Shown piece by piece: positions 15,460-24,832 of a stretch of 63,413 nucleotides of DNA; positions within the stretch are counted from its first letter, which is position 1, and every line of letters starts with the position of its first letter. The notes under the pieces are model-generated. The model was not told where the DNA came from. It did not search any database and saw nothing but the letters and a program-made list of their open reading frames with translations. This DNA comes from an uncultured Eubacterium sp. (GTDB lineage: Bacteria; Bacillota_A; Clostridia; Lachnospirales; Lachnospiraceae), in the NCBI GenBank assembly GCA_910589045.1, contig CAJUSH010000012.1, forward strand, positions 1 through 63,413, in the 5' to 3' direction. The position numbers and the translations under genes are program-made.

Positions 15460-18405
15460 TCAACGCACATCCGCTGTCTCATAGGGGTCGGGAAAGCAGG
15501 TCGGCCTGCATTTCTCGTAAGTGAACCGGTCCTCATCGCAGACCGCTTCCGTGCGGATGCCCATCGTACCGTCCTTCTTCCACTCCGTACCGGCGAGCAG
15601 ATGACTGTCCGCAAGATAATGCCCAAGCATATGAAGGAAAATGTCCATCTCCACCGCGTCATAAACCAGCGGGCCATCCTTCTCCCACGCGATGCTGCTG
15701 CCCGCGGACTGTAAAAAGGTACCGTTCTCACTGCCCAGCGTATAGACATAATAGGAGTATTCCCCATAGATGTCGCGGTTTTCCATACGCACCTCCAGAA
15801 GGAAGGGATCTCCGGCACCGTCCATCCTTCCCGCATACAGATTGACCAGACACATGCCCTCATTTAAAATCGAACAGCTATACAGTATGTTTCCATTCTG
15901 ATCCCTGAAATCTACAACTGCTTCATCCAATCCGTCCGACTCGCGTCTGCCTCTGCGGATTTCGATCGTCTCCTCGCCCGGAGCCGACGAAATGTCCATC
16001 GTTTCCGTGCGCACGATAGGATATGCCTTTTCATAATCCGGATAAAGCGCCGCGGTGTCCTCAAAAAATCCCCAGGGACCCATCTGCACGCAGCTTACAC
16101 CGTTTTGGTAGCGCCCGCTTTGCAGCGTGATGGAATGCACCTGTCTGTCATCACCGTAAATCTCTACCACACACGGCTTGTTCATGTACGGATCGCCCTG
16201 CTCGATGGCTTCCGCAAATGTGATAAAGTTGACCTCCTGCGGACTCATCCTCTCCCGTCCGTAGTTGATAAAATACTTGCAGTCATCCGCAAAGATCAGC
16301 GAATCGCCGTAGGTGCTTTCCCACTCCTCGTCCGGCGCAACATAACGGTCTATACCCGGAAGACTGCGCGAGATCGACCGGATCGAGATCTTTGCTTCAA
16401 ACGACAGCTCGTCCGGGCCATCCGCCTGGTCCGTATCATCTGCAGGCAAAGCGGGTTTTGGCACAGCAGCACCGTCCGTAAACCGAACTGTTTTTGCCAA
16501 CGACAGCATATCCTCCTCCGTAAAATTTTTCTGGTTCAGCGAGAGCATATAGCCGCAGGGCATGCCCTCCTTGGCAATATACAGACACCAGTAGCTGCTC
16601 GTCGGCTCATAGGCAATCCCTTTTTGATCCAGCTCATACATTTCCGGTGCGGTATGCAGATCGTATTCCATCGAGACAAGCATAGCAGGCGCATCCAGAT
16701 CATCAACCTGATTCATACCGGTTATGACGGCATGATTCTGAAAACTTAAAACCTCTTTGATACTGCCATCCTCCCATACCAGCAGCTGCTCCCCGTCATA
16801 ACGGGATACCGACCCCGCCGCCATCCAGTCCGCAGGCGTATGCTCCTCCCCCTCGTACACATTCGGCGAAAACAGCCGTCCGCCTGCATCCCCCACATTT
16901 GCGCTGTACGGCTCAAGCGTCAGACCGTCCGGCAAATCAAAGGAAATCTCATTTAAAATATCAAAATCCGCAGCCAGGAACTGCTCGATATCCGCCCCCG
17001 TCGGTGCCGTCCCCGTGCCGTAGCGCGCATCCCGGCTGTAGATCAAAAGCATCTGAGCGTCCCACCTTCTCGTCAGATAGATGGCATCTAAAACGTCGTC
17101 TTCCTCCCCTGCCTCCCCTTTCATATAGGAAACATCCAGCGCAAGCTCTCCAAGCCCGGTTGTAAAGGTAAACTGCTCATAATAGTTCAGCGCGTCATCC
17201 CCGAGGGAATCATAGACAGCATTTGAGAACGCCCGGAAATCACAGGCTTCCAGCTCACCCCGGTCTGCCATCTGACAGAGCAGCTCAATAGAAAGTGCAT
17301 CCGCCTGACCCACATCCGCACCCGCTGCGCGTATCGCCTCCTCGTCCTGTTCGCCTTCGTTTACGCTGTCGTCAAAATCCCCGGCCGCTGCCTGCTCCAC
17401 CGGGTTCGTACCCAGCGCCACGAGCGCAAGCGCGACTGCAAACACCCCTGCTATGACTGCCCGTACCGACGTTTTCTTATAGCTCAGCACATTTTTAATG
17501 CGCTTTCCCGTGTCACCCTCGCCAAAGGCGAGGGAGATATTTGTCACGAGTCCTTTTCCCTGCGCCATCACGAGCAGTGAGCTTGAATACTCACGCTTGA
17601 TCTCCTCCCCCAGCCTGCGCAGCACCGTCTCATCACAGGCCATCTCCATGTCCCTGGCACTCACGAAAAACGCGGCCCACACAAGCGGATTAAACCAGTG
17701 CAGGGAAAGCGCCAGATAAGCCAGCGCGCGAAACAGGGGATCACCCCTGCGGATGTGTGTCCTTTCATGGAGCAGTACATATTCCCGCTCACGCCCGGAC
17801 AGCCCGTAGGGCAGATAGATTCGCGGTCGGAAAATGCCCGCCACAAAGGGTGATGTAATGCCCTCCAGCAAATAAATGTTGTCCCGGTCAAGGCTGGCGC
17901 CCCGAATGCGCCTGCGCAGACGCCGCATATCAAATGCGCCGTAGAAAAGCATCCCGGACACACCGATGAGCCACAGTACCGTGCAGACACCCTTCCAGCC
18001 ATCGGATGCGCGCTCCTGCGGCACCTCCGATACCGTCTGATTTTCTGACGGTCCCTGCGCCAAAGCCGTTTTGCCCGCCGGCTGCTTAGCCGATCCCGCA
18101 GCACCGGGCACGTCTGTCGGATGCATCTGCTGCTCCGATAAAGCCGCCTGCCCGTTTCCCGGCTCACTGCGCGGCGGCAGCTGGCCTTCGAAGCCGGCCT
18201 CACGCTCCGCATTCCCTGCTCCAAGCAGATTAAATACAGACATCGGCAGCGCCACCGAAACCGGGCAAAGCAGCCGAAACAGTACGATCGCCCACAGCGC
18301 ATAGGAAAATATTTTCGGCACACGCCGCAGGCACAGCCGCAGAACCAGCACCACGGCAATCACGGCCGTGCCCGTCACACTCATTCGAAGTAAACTCTCA
18401 ATCAT
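15460..18405 (-). CDS. BlaR1/MecR1-like M56 membrane metalloprotease sensor
   Basis: A 981-residue protein. The first 320 residues are the BlaR1-type transducer. Membrane helices (two near 1-60 and one near 140) surround an M56 zinc protease with LLHERTHIRRGDPLF as HExxH, then LHWFNPLVW and ARDMEMACDETVL. A further helix near 310-335 leads to a long extracellular region of about 640 residues, far larger than the penicillin-binding sensor of classical BlaR1 and without an obvious SxxK active site. In the family the protease destroys the BlaI-type repressor when the sensor is triggered. The start overlaps the blaI-like stop by 4 bp (ATGA). The ligand is unknown. Confidence 0.82.
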   Translation of the reverse strand: MIESLLRMSVTGTAVIAVVLVLRLCLRRVPKIFSYALWAIVLFRLLCPVSVALPMSVFNLLGAGNAEREAGFEGQLPPRSEPGNGQAALSEQQMHPTDVPGAAGSAKQPAGKTALAQGPSENQTVSEVPQERASDGWKGVCTVLWLIGVSGMLFYGAFDMRRLRRRIRGASLDRDNIYLLEGITSPFVAGIFRPRIYLPYGLSGREREYVLLHERTHIRRGDPLFRALAYLALSLHWFNPLVWAAFFVSARDMEMACDETVLRRLGEEIKREYSSSLLVMAQGKGLVTNISLAFGEGDTGKRIKNVLSYKKTSVRAVIAGVFAVALALVALGTNPVEQAAAGDFDDSVNEGEQDEEAIRAAGADVGQADALSIELLCQMADRGELEACDFRAFSNAVYDSLGDDALNYYEQFTFTTGLGELALDVSYMKGEAGEEDDVLDAIYLTRRWDAQMLLIYSRDARYGTGTAPTGADIEQFLAADFDILNEISFDLPDGLTLEPYSANVGDAGGRLFSPNVYEGEEHTPADWMAAGSVSRYDGEQLLVWEDGSIKEVLSFQNHAVITGMNQVDDLDAPAMLVSMEYDLHTAPEMYELDQKGIAYEPTSSYWCLYIAKEGMPCGYMLSLNQKNFTEEDMLSLAKTVRFTDGAAVPKPALPADDTDQADGPDELSFEAKISIRSISRSLPGIDRYVAPDEEWESTYGDSLIFADDCKYFINYGRERMSPQEVNFITFAEAIEQGDPYMNKPCVVEIYGDDRQVHSITLQSGRYQNGVSCVQMGPWGFFEDTAALYPDYEKAYPIVRTETMDISSAPGEETIEIRRGRRESDGLDEAVVDFRDQNGNILYSCSILNEGMCLVNLYAGRMDGAGDPFLLEVRMENRDIYGEYSYYVYTLGSENGTFLQSAGSSIAWEKDGPLVYDAVEMDIFLHMLGHYLADSHLLAGTEWKKDGTMGIRTEAVCDEDRFTYEKCRPTCFPDPYETADVR

Positions 18406-18773
18406 CGCGCATCCTCCTCCCGATAAGAATCGATGAGCTGCTGAAGCTTTTCCACGTCTTCCCTGCTCAGCCTGTTTTTCCTGGAAAATGCAGTCAGAAA
18501 CAGCGGCAGCGAGCCGTCGAAGTAGTCCTCGATAAAGGAGCTGCCCTGCCCCGCCTGAAATTCCTCCTTTGTCATCCTTACCTGTACCATGCCACGCTCA
18601 TTCTCAAACATACCGCGCTCACACAATCGTTTCAGCATGGTGTAGGTTGTCGTGCGCTTCCAGTTAAATTTTTCCTCACACAGCTTCGTCAGCTCCCCCG
18701 AGCGGATGGGCGCATGCTCCCAGATCAGATCCGCAAACCGCGCCTCCATCTCCCCCAATTTGTAGGGTTCCAT
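18402..18773 (-). CDS. BlaI/MecI-family repressor
   Basis: A 123-residue winged-helix repressor. The N-terminal half (MEARFADLIWEHAPIRSGELTKLC ... WKRTTTYTMLKRLCERGM) is the BlaI DNA-binding domain. The C-terminal half (SFIEDYFDGSLPLFLTAF) is the dimerisation and cleavage region. It precedes and overlaps the M56 sensor gene, forming a repressor-antirepressor pair. Its start has AAAGGAGGAAGGTTT. The leader is about 290 nt long and repeat-rich. Two dyads at 19045-19086 over its promoter are likely its own operators, which could also reach the divergent CDF exporter gene. Confidence 0.9.
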   Translation of the reverse strand: MEPYKLGEMEARFADLIWEHAPIRSGELTKLCEEKFNWKRTTTYTMLKRLCERGMFENERGMVQVRMTKEEFQAGQGSSFIEDYFDGSLPLFLTAFSRKNRLSREDVEKLQQLIDSYREEDAR

Positions 18774-18825
18774 AAACCTTCCTCCTTTACCCGCAGCAAA
18801 ACCTCCCCGTTACGGCCCGCAGGCG

Positions 18826-18902
18826 CTTTCTGTGCAGCCGCACACTCTTTCTGTGCAGCCGCACACTCTTTCTGTGCAGCCGCACACTCTTTCTGTGCAG
18901 CC
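18826..18902. repeat. 21-bp tandem repeat in the blaI-like leader
   Basis: CTTTCTGTGCAGCCGCACACT occurs at 18826, 18847 and 18868, with a partial fourth copy at 18889. A looser copy set (GCATGTACTTTTT) continues to about 18960. Each unit contains the dyad TGTGC/GCACA. On the minus strand one reading frame gives KECAAAQ repeats from an ATG at 18928, running past the blaI start in another frame. No ribosome site was recognised for it, so it is not called as a gene. The 421-bp gap 18774-19194 otherwise holds the promoters listed here. Confidence 0.85.
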
Positions 18903-19044
18903 TGCATGTACTTTTTGCGCCGCCGCACACGCTTTCTGCACAGCCTGCATGTACTTTTTTCGCAGCCCTTTGAGACGCTTCACCGCTTCCTTCTGTCAGA
19001 CCTTTCTAATGAAATTTCTCTGTTAAACTTCCTTCCCACGCAAG

Positions 19045-19097
19045 TGTCTAGTGCTTTTAGACAACATTAGTCTAACATGATTAGACAGTTTTGTCAA
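19045..19097 (-). promoter_or_regulatory. Promoter and BlaI-type operators of the blaI-blaR pair
   Basis: Minus-strand TTGACA (19097-19092) and TAGACT (19074-19069) lie 17 bp apart. Two dyads overlap or follow them: GTCTAA/TTAGAC (19070-19075, 19081-19086) and TGTCTA/TAGACA (19045-19050, 19058-19063). This spacing of two similar operators is typical of BlaI autorepression. Confidence 0.65.
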
Positions 19098-19128
19098 CCG
19101 CGGGTTTTATGAAAATTACATAAACTAC

Positions 19129-19157
19129 TTGCACCGCTTTCCTGCATATGCTATATT
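19129..19157 (+). promoter_or_regulatory. Promoter of the CDF exporter
   Basis: TTGCAC (19129-19134) and TATATT (19152-19157) are 17 bp apart, about 38 bp before the start codon at 19195. Confidence 0.6.
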
Positions 19158-19194
19158 GCAAGGAAACGCAAAAAAGAATCAAAGGGGAAGCCTT

Positions 19195-20103
19195 ATGAAA
19201 CGAGCTGTCAACGAAGCAAAAGAAAACGAAGAAAAAAGATATGAGCAGATTGCCACCCATGTCTCCGTCGTGAGTATTGTGTGGAACCTGATTCTGTCCG
19301 TGTGTAAGCTTCTGGCCGGCATCTTCGCCCATTCGGGCGCAATGATCTCCGACGCGGTGCACTCCGCCTCGGACGTATTCAGCTCCGTGGTCGTCATTAT
19401 CGGCGTGCGGATCGCCAGCCGGGATTCCGACAAGGAGCATCCCTACGGCCACGAGCGTATGGAATGCGTCGCCGCCATTATTTTAGCCACCGTGCTGTGC
19501 ATCACCGGCCTGTGGATCGGCTGGGGTGCCTGCAAAAACATTTTTTCCGGCGCATACGAAAGTCTGGCCGTCCCCGGCGTGCCCGCCATGCTGGCGGCAC
19601 TCCTCTCCATCGTTACAAAGGAAGCCATGTTCTGGTACACGAGAGCCTATGCCAAAAGGATTGATTCCGGAGCACTGATGGCCGATGCATGGCACCACCG
19701 CTCCGACTCCCTCTCCTCCATCGGAGCGCTCATCGGTATCGGCGGCGCAAGACTTGGCTTTCCGGTTCTCGACTCCGTTGCCAGCCTTGTCATCTGCCTG
19801 TTCATCGTGAAGGCGGCATACGAAATTTTTATGGATGCCGTCGATAAGATGGTAGACAAGGCCTGCGATGAGGCAACCGAGGAGATGATCCGCGACTGCG
19901 CTCTTTCTATCTCCGGCGTCGAAGGAATCGATATGCTTATGACCCGGGTATTCGCCAACAAAATCTATGTGGATATCGAGATCTGTGCGGACGGCAACAA
20001 GCCCCTGAAGGAATCCCACCGTATCGCGGAGGCCGTGCACGACTCCATCGAGCAGCATTTCCCCCGGGTCAAGCACATCATGGTACATGTCAATCCCCGG
20101 TAG
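19195..20103 (+). CDS. Cation diffusion facilitator (metal efflux) transporter
   Basis: A 302-residue CDF-family antiporter with six membrane segments and a C-terminal cytoplasmic dimer domain. The metal-site motifs of TM2 and TM5 are visible as HSASD (in AMISDAVHSASDVFSS) and HHRSD (in MADAWHHRSDSLSS). HPYGHERMECVAAI is the conserved loop after TM3. Zn, Mn or Fe export is typical of the family. The start at 19195 follows AAAGGGGAAG. A longer frame from 19129 would overlap the promoter. It is divergent from the BlaI/BlaR1 pair and may share control with it. Confidence 0.9.
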   Translation: MKRAVNEAKENEEKRYEQIATHVSVVSIVWNLILSVCKLLAGIFAHSGAMISDAVHSASDVFSSVVVIIGVRIASRDSDKEHPYGHERMECVAAIILATVLCITGLWIGWGACKNIFSGAYESLAVPGVPAMLAALLSIVTKEAMFWYTRAYAKRIDSGALMADAWHHRSDSLSSIGALIGIGGARLGFPVLDSVASLVICLFIVKAAYEIFMDAVDKMVDKACDEATEEMIRDCALSISGVEGIDMLMTRVFANKIYVDIEICADGNKPLKESHRIAEAVHDSIEQHFPRVKHIMVHVNPR

Positions 20104-20241
20104 GAAACACCTGCCGCTCATCCGGTATGCGATGATATGCGGGGGCTGCCTTTTGCCGGGTCCCGCCAGGGTCATCTCAGTATCCCTGCATGAAATATGA
20201 AACGAAATCTTTTCCGATTCCGTTCTTTTGAGCAACGCCGC

Positions 20242-22086
20242 TTACGACGCGTCCGTCTGCTCAAACTGGCTCTGGTAAAGCTCCGCATAAAAGCCGCCCA
20301 GTGCAATCAGCTCCGTATGCGTACCCTGCTCAATAATATCCCCGTCCCGCATCACGAGAATGAGATCCGCATTTTTGATCGTGGAAAGGCGGTGTGCAAT
20401 TACAAAGCTCGTTCTGCCCCTCATAAGGTTATCCATCGCCTTCTGGATGCGCTGCTCGGTTCTCGTGTCCACAGAGCTTGTCGCCTCGTCCAGAATCATG
20501 ATCGGATTATCCGCAAGGATCGCCCGCGCAATGGTAAGCAGCTGCTTTTGTCCCTGGGACACATTGCTCGCCTCCTCGTTCAGCTCCATCTGATAGCCGC
20601 CCGGAAGCGTCTGTATAAAGTGATGCGCATGAGCCGCCTTTGCAGCCGCGATGACCTCCTCGTCCGTGGCATCCAGTCTTCCGTAGCGGATATTTTCCAT
20701 AATCGTTCCCTGGAACAGCCACGTATCCTGCAGCACCATGCCGAACTGCCTGCGCAGATCGTCCCGGTTAAAATCCCGGATATCGTGTCCGTCCACGTAG
20801 ATCGCACCTTGATTTACGTTGTAAAAGCGCAGAAGGAGCTTCACCATCGTCGTCTTTCCGGCACCGGTAGGCCCGACAATAGCCACCGTCTGCCCCGCCT
20901 TCACCTCACTGCTGAAATCATGGATAATCACGCGCCCGGGCTGATAGCCGAACTGCACATGTGAAAAGGTTACATCGCCCTTTGCCTCCCCGATCGAAAC
21001 CGGGTTCTTTGCAATGCGCTCCTCCTCTTCCTCCTCCAAAAACTCAAATACCCGCTCTGCCGCTGCCGCCATCGACTGCAGCATATTTGAAATCTGTGCA
21101 AGCTGTGTGATGGGCTGCGTAAAGTTCTTCACATACTGGATAAACGCCTGGATATCACCCACCTCGATCACGCGCCTTGCCGCAAGCAGGCTGCCCGAGA
21201 CCGCCACCGCCACATAGCCGAGATTTCCCACAAAGATCATGATCGGCTGCATCATGCCGGACAAAAACTGTGACTTCCAGGCAGACTCGTAGAGCTTTTC
21301 ATTCGTCTCGTCAAACACCTGTATCGTCTGCGCCTCCCGGTTGAATGCCTTCACAACCTGATGGCCGCCGTAGATTTCCTCCACCTGCCCGTTGACGTCA
21401 CCGAGGTATTTCTGATGGTTTTTGAAGTGCTGCTGTGAAAACCGCATGACGATGAGCATGAGCGCCGTGGAGATCGGCAGGATCACAAGGGCGATCAGCG
21501 TCATGAGCGGGCTGATGGTAAGCATCATAATAAAAACGCCCACAATCGTCGCAAGGGAGGTAATGAACTGCGTAATCGCCTGGTTGAAGCTCTGCCCCAT
21601 CGTATCAACATCGTTTGTGATGCGTGAGAGCACCTCACCCACCGTGCGCGACTCAAAGTAATTCATCGGCATACGGTTGATCTTTTCGGAGATCTCCCGG
21701 CGCATCCGAAAGGACAGCTCCTGTGAAATACGTGTCATAATCCAGCCCTGTACAAAGGAAAAGACAGCGCTGCACACATAAATGCCAAACAAAAACAGCA
21801 GAATCTGCCCGATCCGCGGAAAATTGATCCCGCTGCCGCCCGATAATTTGCTCATCAGGCCGTTAAACAGCTCCGTCGTAGCACGGCTTAGGATTTTCGG
21901 TCCAACCACATGAAACACGGTGCTGGCAACCGCAAAAATCAGCACGACAAGGAGCGCCGGCTTATAGCTGCTCATATAAGAAAGAAGCTTACGAACCGCC
22001 CCCTTAAAATCCTTTGCCTTTTCCCCCGGCGCCCCGGGGCCGTGTCCCATCGGGCCATGCCCGCGCCTGTTTGTCATCTCTGCCAT
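20242..22086 (-). CDS. Heterodimeric ABC exporter, catalytic-site half
   Basis: A 614-residue membrane-ATPase half-transporter. Six membrane helices follow a Gly-rich cytoplasmic start (RRGHGPMGHGPGAPG). The nucleotide domain has Walker A GPTGAGKTTMVKLL, signature NVSQGQKQLLTIARAI (Gln for the usual first Gly) and Walker B IMILDEATSSVD with the catalytic Glu. It starts within the stop codon of the upstream partner (TGATG at 22088-22084). The pair matches heterodimeric multidrug exporters with one canonical and one degenerate ATP site. Substrate is unknown. Confidence 0.9.
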   Translation of the reverse strand: MAEMTNRRGHGPMGHGPGAPGEKAKDFKGAVRKLLSYMSSYKPALLVVLIFAVASTVFHVVGPKILSRATTELFNGLMSKLSGGSGINFPRIGQILLFLFGIYVCSAVFSFVQGWIMTRISQELSFRMRREISEKINRMPMNYFESRTVGEVLSRITNDVDTMGQSFNQAITQFITSLATIVGVFIMMLTISPLMTLIALVILPISTALMLIVMRFSQQHFKNHQKYLGDVNGQVEEIYGGHQVVKAFNREAQTIQVFDETNEKLYESAWKSQFLSGMMQPIMIFVGNLGYVAVAVSGSLLAARRVIEVGDIQAFIQYVKNFTQPITQLAQISNMLQSMAAAAERVFEFLEEEEEERIAKNPVSIGEAKGDVTFSHVQFGYQPGRVIIHDFSSEVKAGQTVAIVGPTGAGKTTMVKLLLRFYNVNQGAIYVDGHDIRDFNRDDLRRQFGMVLQDTWLFQGTIMENIRYGRLDATDEEVIAAAKAAHAHHFIQTLPGGYQMELNEEASNVSQGQKQLLTIARAILADNPIMILDEATSSVDTRTEQRIQKAMDNLMRGRTSFVIAHRLSTIKNADLILVMRDGDIIEQGTHTELIALGGFYAELYQSQFEQTDAS

Positions 22087-24245
22087 CAGCGGCCACCTCC
22101 TCTCAATTCTTCCTCCGACATTTGCGAGCCTGCAATTTCCTGATAGGCCTCACAGCCTGCCAGCAGCTCGTCATGGGTTCCCCTTCCGACGATTTTTCCC
22201 TCCTCCAGCACAAGAATCTGATCCGCGTGCAGGATCGTATTGATGCGCTGTGCAACAATAATCACCGCAGCATCCCCCGTCTTTTTCGCAAGCGCCCTGC
22301 GCAGCGCGGCGTCCGTCTTATAATCCAGCGCCGAAAAGCTGTCGTCAAAAATCAGCACCCGCGGCTGCTTTGCGATGGCCCTGGCAATGGAGAGGCGCTG
22401 CTTCTGCCCGCCCGACACATTCGTTCCGCCCTGGGAGATCTCGCTGTGGAAGCCGTCTGCCTTTTCCTCGATAAAATCAAGCGCCTGCGCGATTTGTGCA
22501 GCCTCCTTCATCTGCTCGTCGCTGATATCTTCACCGCCGAATTTCAGGTTGGATGCAATATCACCGGAAAAGAGCACGCCCTTCTGGGGTACGATTCCGA
22601 GCAGGCTGCGCAGCTTTTTCTGTGACAGCTCCCGAATATCAATACCGTCCAGGGTAATTTTGCCGCCCGTCACATCATAAAACCGGGGAATGAGGTTGAC
22701 CAGCGTACTTTTTCCGCAGCCGGTGCTTCCAATAATCGCCGTCGTCTTTCCCGGCTTTGCAACAAAGGAAATGTGCTCCAGCGCATCCTCGTCGGCACCC
22801 GCATAGCGGAAGCATACGTCCGAAAACTCCACGCGCCCCTTCCACGAGTCACGCTCCTCATCCCGCGGCCGCTCCACATCATGAATCGAGCTGTCCGTAC
22901 GGATCACCTCGTCGATACGCTCCGCCGCAACGCCCGCCCGGGGCAGCATGACGGAGATCATCGTGATCATCAGAAACGACATAATGATCTGCATCGTATA
23001 GGTGATAAACGCGATCATATCGCCCACCTGCAGATTTCCCACATCAATGCCGTGTCCGCCGACCCACACGATGAGCACGCTCACCCCGTTCATGATCAGC
23101 ATCATGGCGGGCATCATCATCGTCATCACGCGGCTGGTAAAAAGCTGGGTCCCCATAAGATTTTTGTTCGCAGCGTCAAAGCGCTCCTCCTCAAACTGCT
23201 CCCTGGAAAAAGCGCGGATGACCGGAAGCCCTGTCAGAATCTCCCGGGACACCAGATTCAGGCGATCCACCAGCTTTTGCATCACCTTAAACCTTGGCAG
23301 CGTAATCCCCATCAGGGTAAGCACCAGCGCGGTAATCGCAATTACCGCGATCACGATAATCCAGCCCATGCCCGTTTTTGTCGTCACCACCTTGAGCACG
23401 CCCCCGATGCCGAGAATCGGCGCATAGATCACCATGCGAAGCAGCATCACCGACACCATCTGTATCTGCTGAATATCGTTTGTGCTGCGGGTGATGAGCG
23501 AAGCCGTCGAAAACCGGTTCATCTCCACATTGGAAAACCCGAGCACGTTCCGGAATACCTTCCCGCGCAGCTCCAGACCAATCTTTGCCGCCGTCTTTGC
23601 GGCTATATAACCGCAGGCGATAGCTGCCGCCAGCATGAGAATCGACAACCCCATCATCTTCGCGCCCGTTTTCAGAAGATAGCTGCGCTGCATCCGGTTC
23701 AGATCCACACCGCAAGCCTCGTACTCCTCCCGCGCGCACTGCACCGCGATCTGCTCCAGAATTGAATCGCTGATCCCGCCAAATCCTGCAAGCAGCTCCT
23801 CCGCATCCACAGCGGGCGCACCGGTTTCCTGCTCACCGGCACCGCTCACAGCCGCCATACCGGCATCCATGCCGTTTTGCTCCAAAAGCTCCTCCATGTG
23901 ACTGCCCGCATAGAGCATCACCATCGGCTGGATAAGCGCTTCAGCGAGCGCTTCGCGCTGCTCCCCCGTCAGCTCCTGCAGCTCATAAAAGCCCGAAGCT
24001 TCCTTATAAGTGTAGGCTTCCTCAAATATGCCCTCCGGCAGCAGCAGGCGCAGCGTCTCACCCGTCTCGCGGCGCATCTGCTCCATCACACAATCCTCAA
24101 TCCCATATTGCTGCAGACCCACATCCACGATGCTCGACGTGTATGCAGGCAGCGAAAGATCGCAGTACGCCTGCATCACCAAAAGCAGGATGATGGCGAG
24201 CACAGACAGCTTATGCCGCAGCAAATTTCCAAAAATATGTTTCAT
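22086..24245 (-). CDS. Heterodimeric ABC exporter, degenerate-site half with large external insert
   Basis: A 719-residue partner of the next gene. Between the first membrane helix (about 12-32) and the second (about 205) lies an acidic insert of some 165 residues, probably extracytoplasmic, which ordinary half-transporters lack. The ATPase has Walker A GSTGCGKSTLVNLI and signature NVSGGQKQRLSIARAI. Walker B is RVLIFDDSFSALD, with Asp in place of the catalytic Glu. That Asp makes one composite site degenerate, as in other heterodimeric exporters. The promoter at 24346-24374 is back to back with the operator-covered promoter of a BlaI-type repressor, which may therefore control it. Confidence 0.9.
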   Translation of the reverse strand: MKHIFGNLLRHKLSVLAIILLLVMQAYCDLSLPAYTSSIVDVGLQQYGIEDCVMEQMRRETGETLRLLLPEGIFEEAYTYKEASGFYELQELTGEQREALAEALIQPMVMLYAGSHMEELLEQNGMDAGMAAVSGAGEQETGAPAVDAEELLAGFGGISDSILEQIAVQCAREEYEACGVDLNRMQRSYLLKTGAKMMGLSILMLAAAIACGYIAAKTAAKIGLELRGKVFRNVLGFSNVEMNRFSTASLITRSTNDIQQIQMVSVMLLRMVIYAPILGIGGVLKVVTTKTGMGWIIVIAVIAITALVLTLMGITLPRFKVMQKLVDRLNLVSREILTGLPVIRAFSREQFEEERFDAANKNLMGTQLFTSRVMTMMMPAMMLIMNGVSVLIVWVGGHGIDVGNLQVGDMIAFITYTMQIIMSFLMITMISVMLPRAGVAAERIDEVIRTDSSIHDVERPRDEERDSWKGRVEFSDVCFRYAGADEDALEHISFVAKPGKTTAIIGSTGCGKSTLVNLIPRFYDVTGGKITLDGIDIRELSQKKLRSLLGIVPQKGVLFSGDIASNLKFGGEDISDEQMKEAAQIAQALDFIEEKADGFHSEISQGGTNVSGGQKQRLSIARAIAKQPRVLIFDDSFSALDYKTDAALRRALAKKTGDAAVIIVAQRINTILHADQILVLEEGKIVGRGTHDELLAGCEAYQEIAGSQMSEEELRGGGR

Positions 24246-24345
24246 AAACCTTCCTTTCCCGTCGACCGGTAAGCTGACCCGGCTTTCGTTGTGCCGAATT
24301 TAGATAAGCATGCAGACCGGGCCGTACACTCTGTTATAAAATGGT

Positions 24346-24374
24346 ATTTTATATCTTTGGTTTTTTTTCGTCAA
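24346..24374 (-). promoter_or_regulatory. Promoter of the ABC exporter operon
   Basis: Minus-strand TTGACG (24374-24369) and TAAAAT (24351-24346) are 17 bp apart. The divergent BlaI-type promoter begins 15 bp away. Confidence 0.65.
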
Positions 24375-24388
24375 TCCCTTTTTCCATA

Positions 24389-24444
24389 TTGACAGGTTGA
24401 CAAGACTGTGGTAGTATAGCTACAAGTAAAACTACTACAGTCTT
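24389..24444 (+). promoter_or_regulatory. Promoter and BlaI-type operator of the second blaI-blaR pair
   Basis: TTGACA (24389-24394) and TAGTAT (24412-24417) lie 17 bp apart. AAGACTGTGGTAGT (24402-24415) and ACTACTACAGTCTT (24431-24444) form inverted repeats with 13 of 14 positions paired, covering the -10 and the start of the transcript. The TACTACA arms are those of known BlaI/MecI operators. Confidence 0.8.
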
Positions 24445-24462
24445 ATGAAAGGAGAAGCAAGG

Positions 24463-24822
24463 ATGGATATCAAGCTTTTTGACTCGGAACTCAAGGTCAT
24501 GAACGTGCTCTGGCAGGAGGGGGACACCACCGCCAAGAATATTTCCCATATCTTAAAGGAAGAGACCGGCTGGAACGTCAACACGACCTACACCATTATC
24601 AAGCGATGCATCAAAAAGGGAGCAATTGAGCGTTCAGAGCCGAATTTTATGTGCCATGCACGGATCCCCAAGGAGGAGGTGCAGGAGGCCGAAACCGACG
24701 AGCTCATCAACAAGATCTACGACGGCTCCGCCGACAAGCTGTTCGCCGCCCTCCTTGGCAGGAAAAAGCTCTCCGCCGAACAGATTGACCGGCTTAGACA
24801 GATCGTAGAAACCATGAAGTGA
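24463..24822 (+). CDS. BlaI/MecI-family repressor (second copy)
   Basis: A 119-residue winged-helix repressor: MDIKLFDSELKVMNVLWQEG, then GWNVNTTYTIIKRCIKKGAIER (recognition helix), then the dimerisation region LINKIYDGSADKLFAALL. The start at 24463 uses the AAAGGAG site just after the operator. An ATG at 24445 overlaps that site and is less likely. The next gene encodes its M56 partner, and the ABC exporter operon is divergent. It is only distantly similar to the first BlaI in this window, so the two systems probably respond to different signals. Confidence 0.9.
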   Translation: MDIKLFDSELKVMNVLWQEGDTTAKNISHILKEETGWNVNTTYTIIKRCIKKGAIERSEPNFMCHARIPKEEVQEAETDELINKIYDGSADKLFAALLGRKKLSAEQIDRLRQIVETMK

Positions 24823-24832
24823 GGTGACAGCT

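Noticed and set aside
18826..18902. CRISPR array or coding gene from the 21-bp repeats
   Set aside because: There are no spacers. The KECAAAQ frame has no recognised ribosome site and overlaps the repressor start, so it is recorded only as a repeat and a finding.
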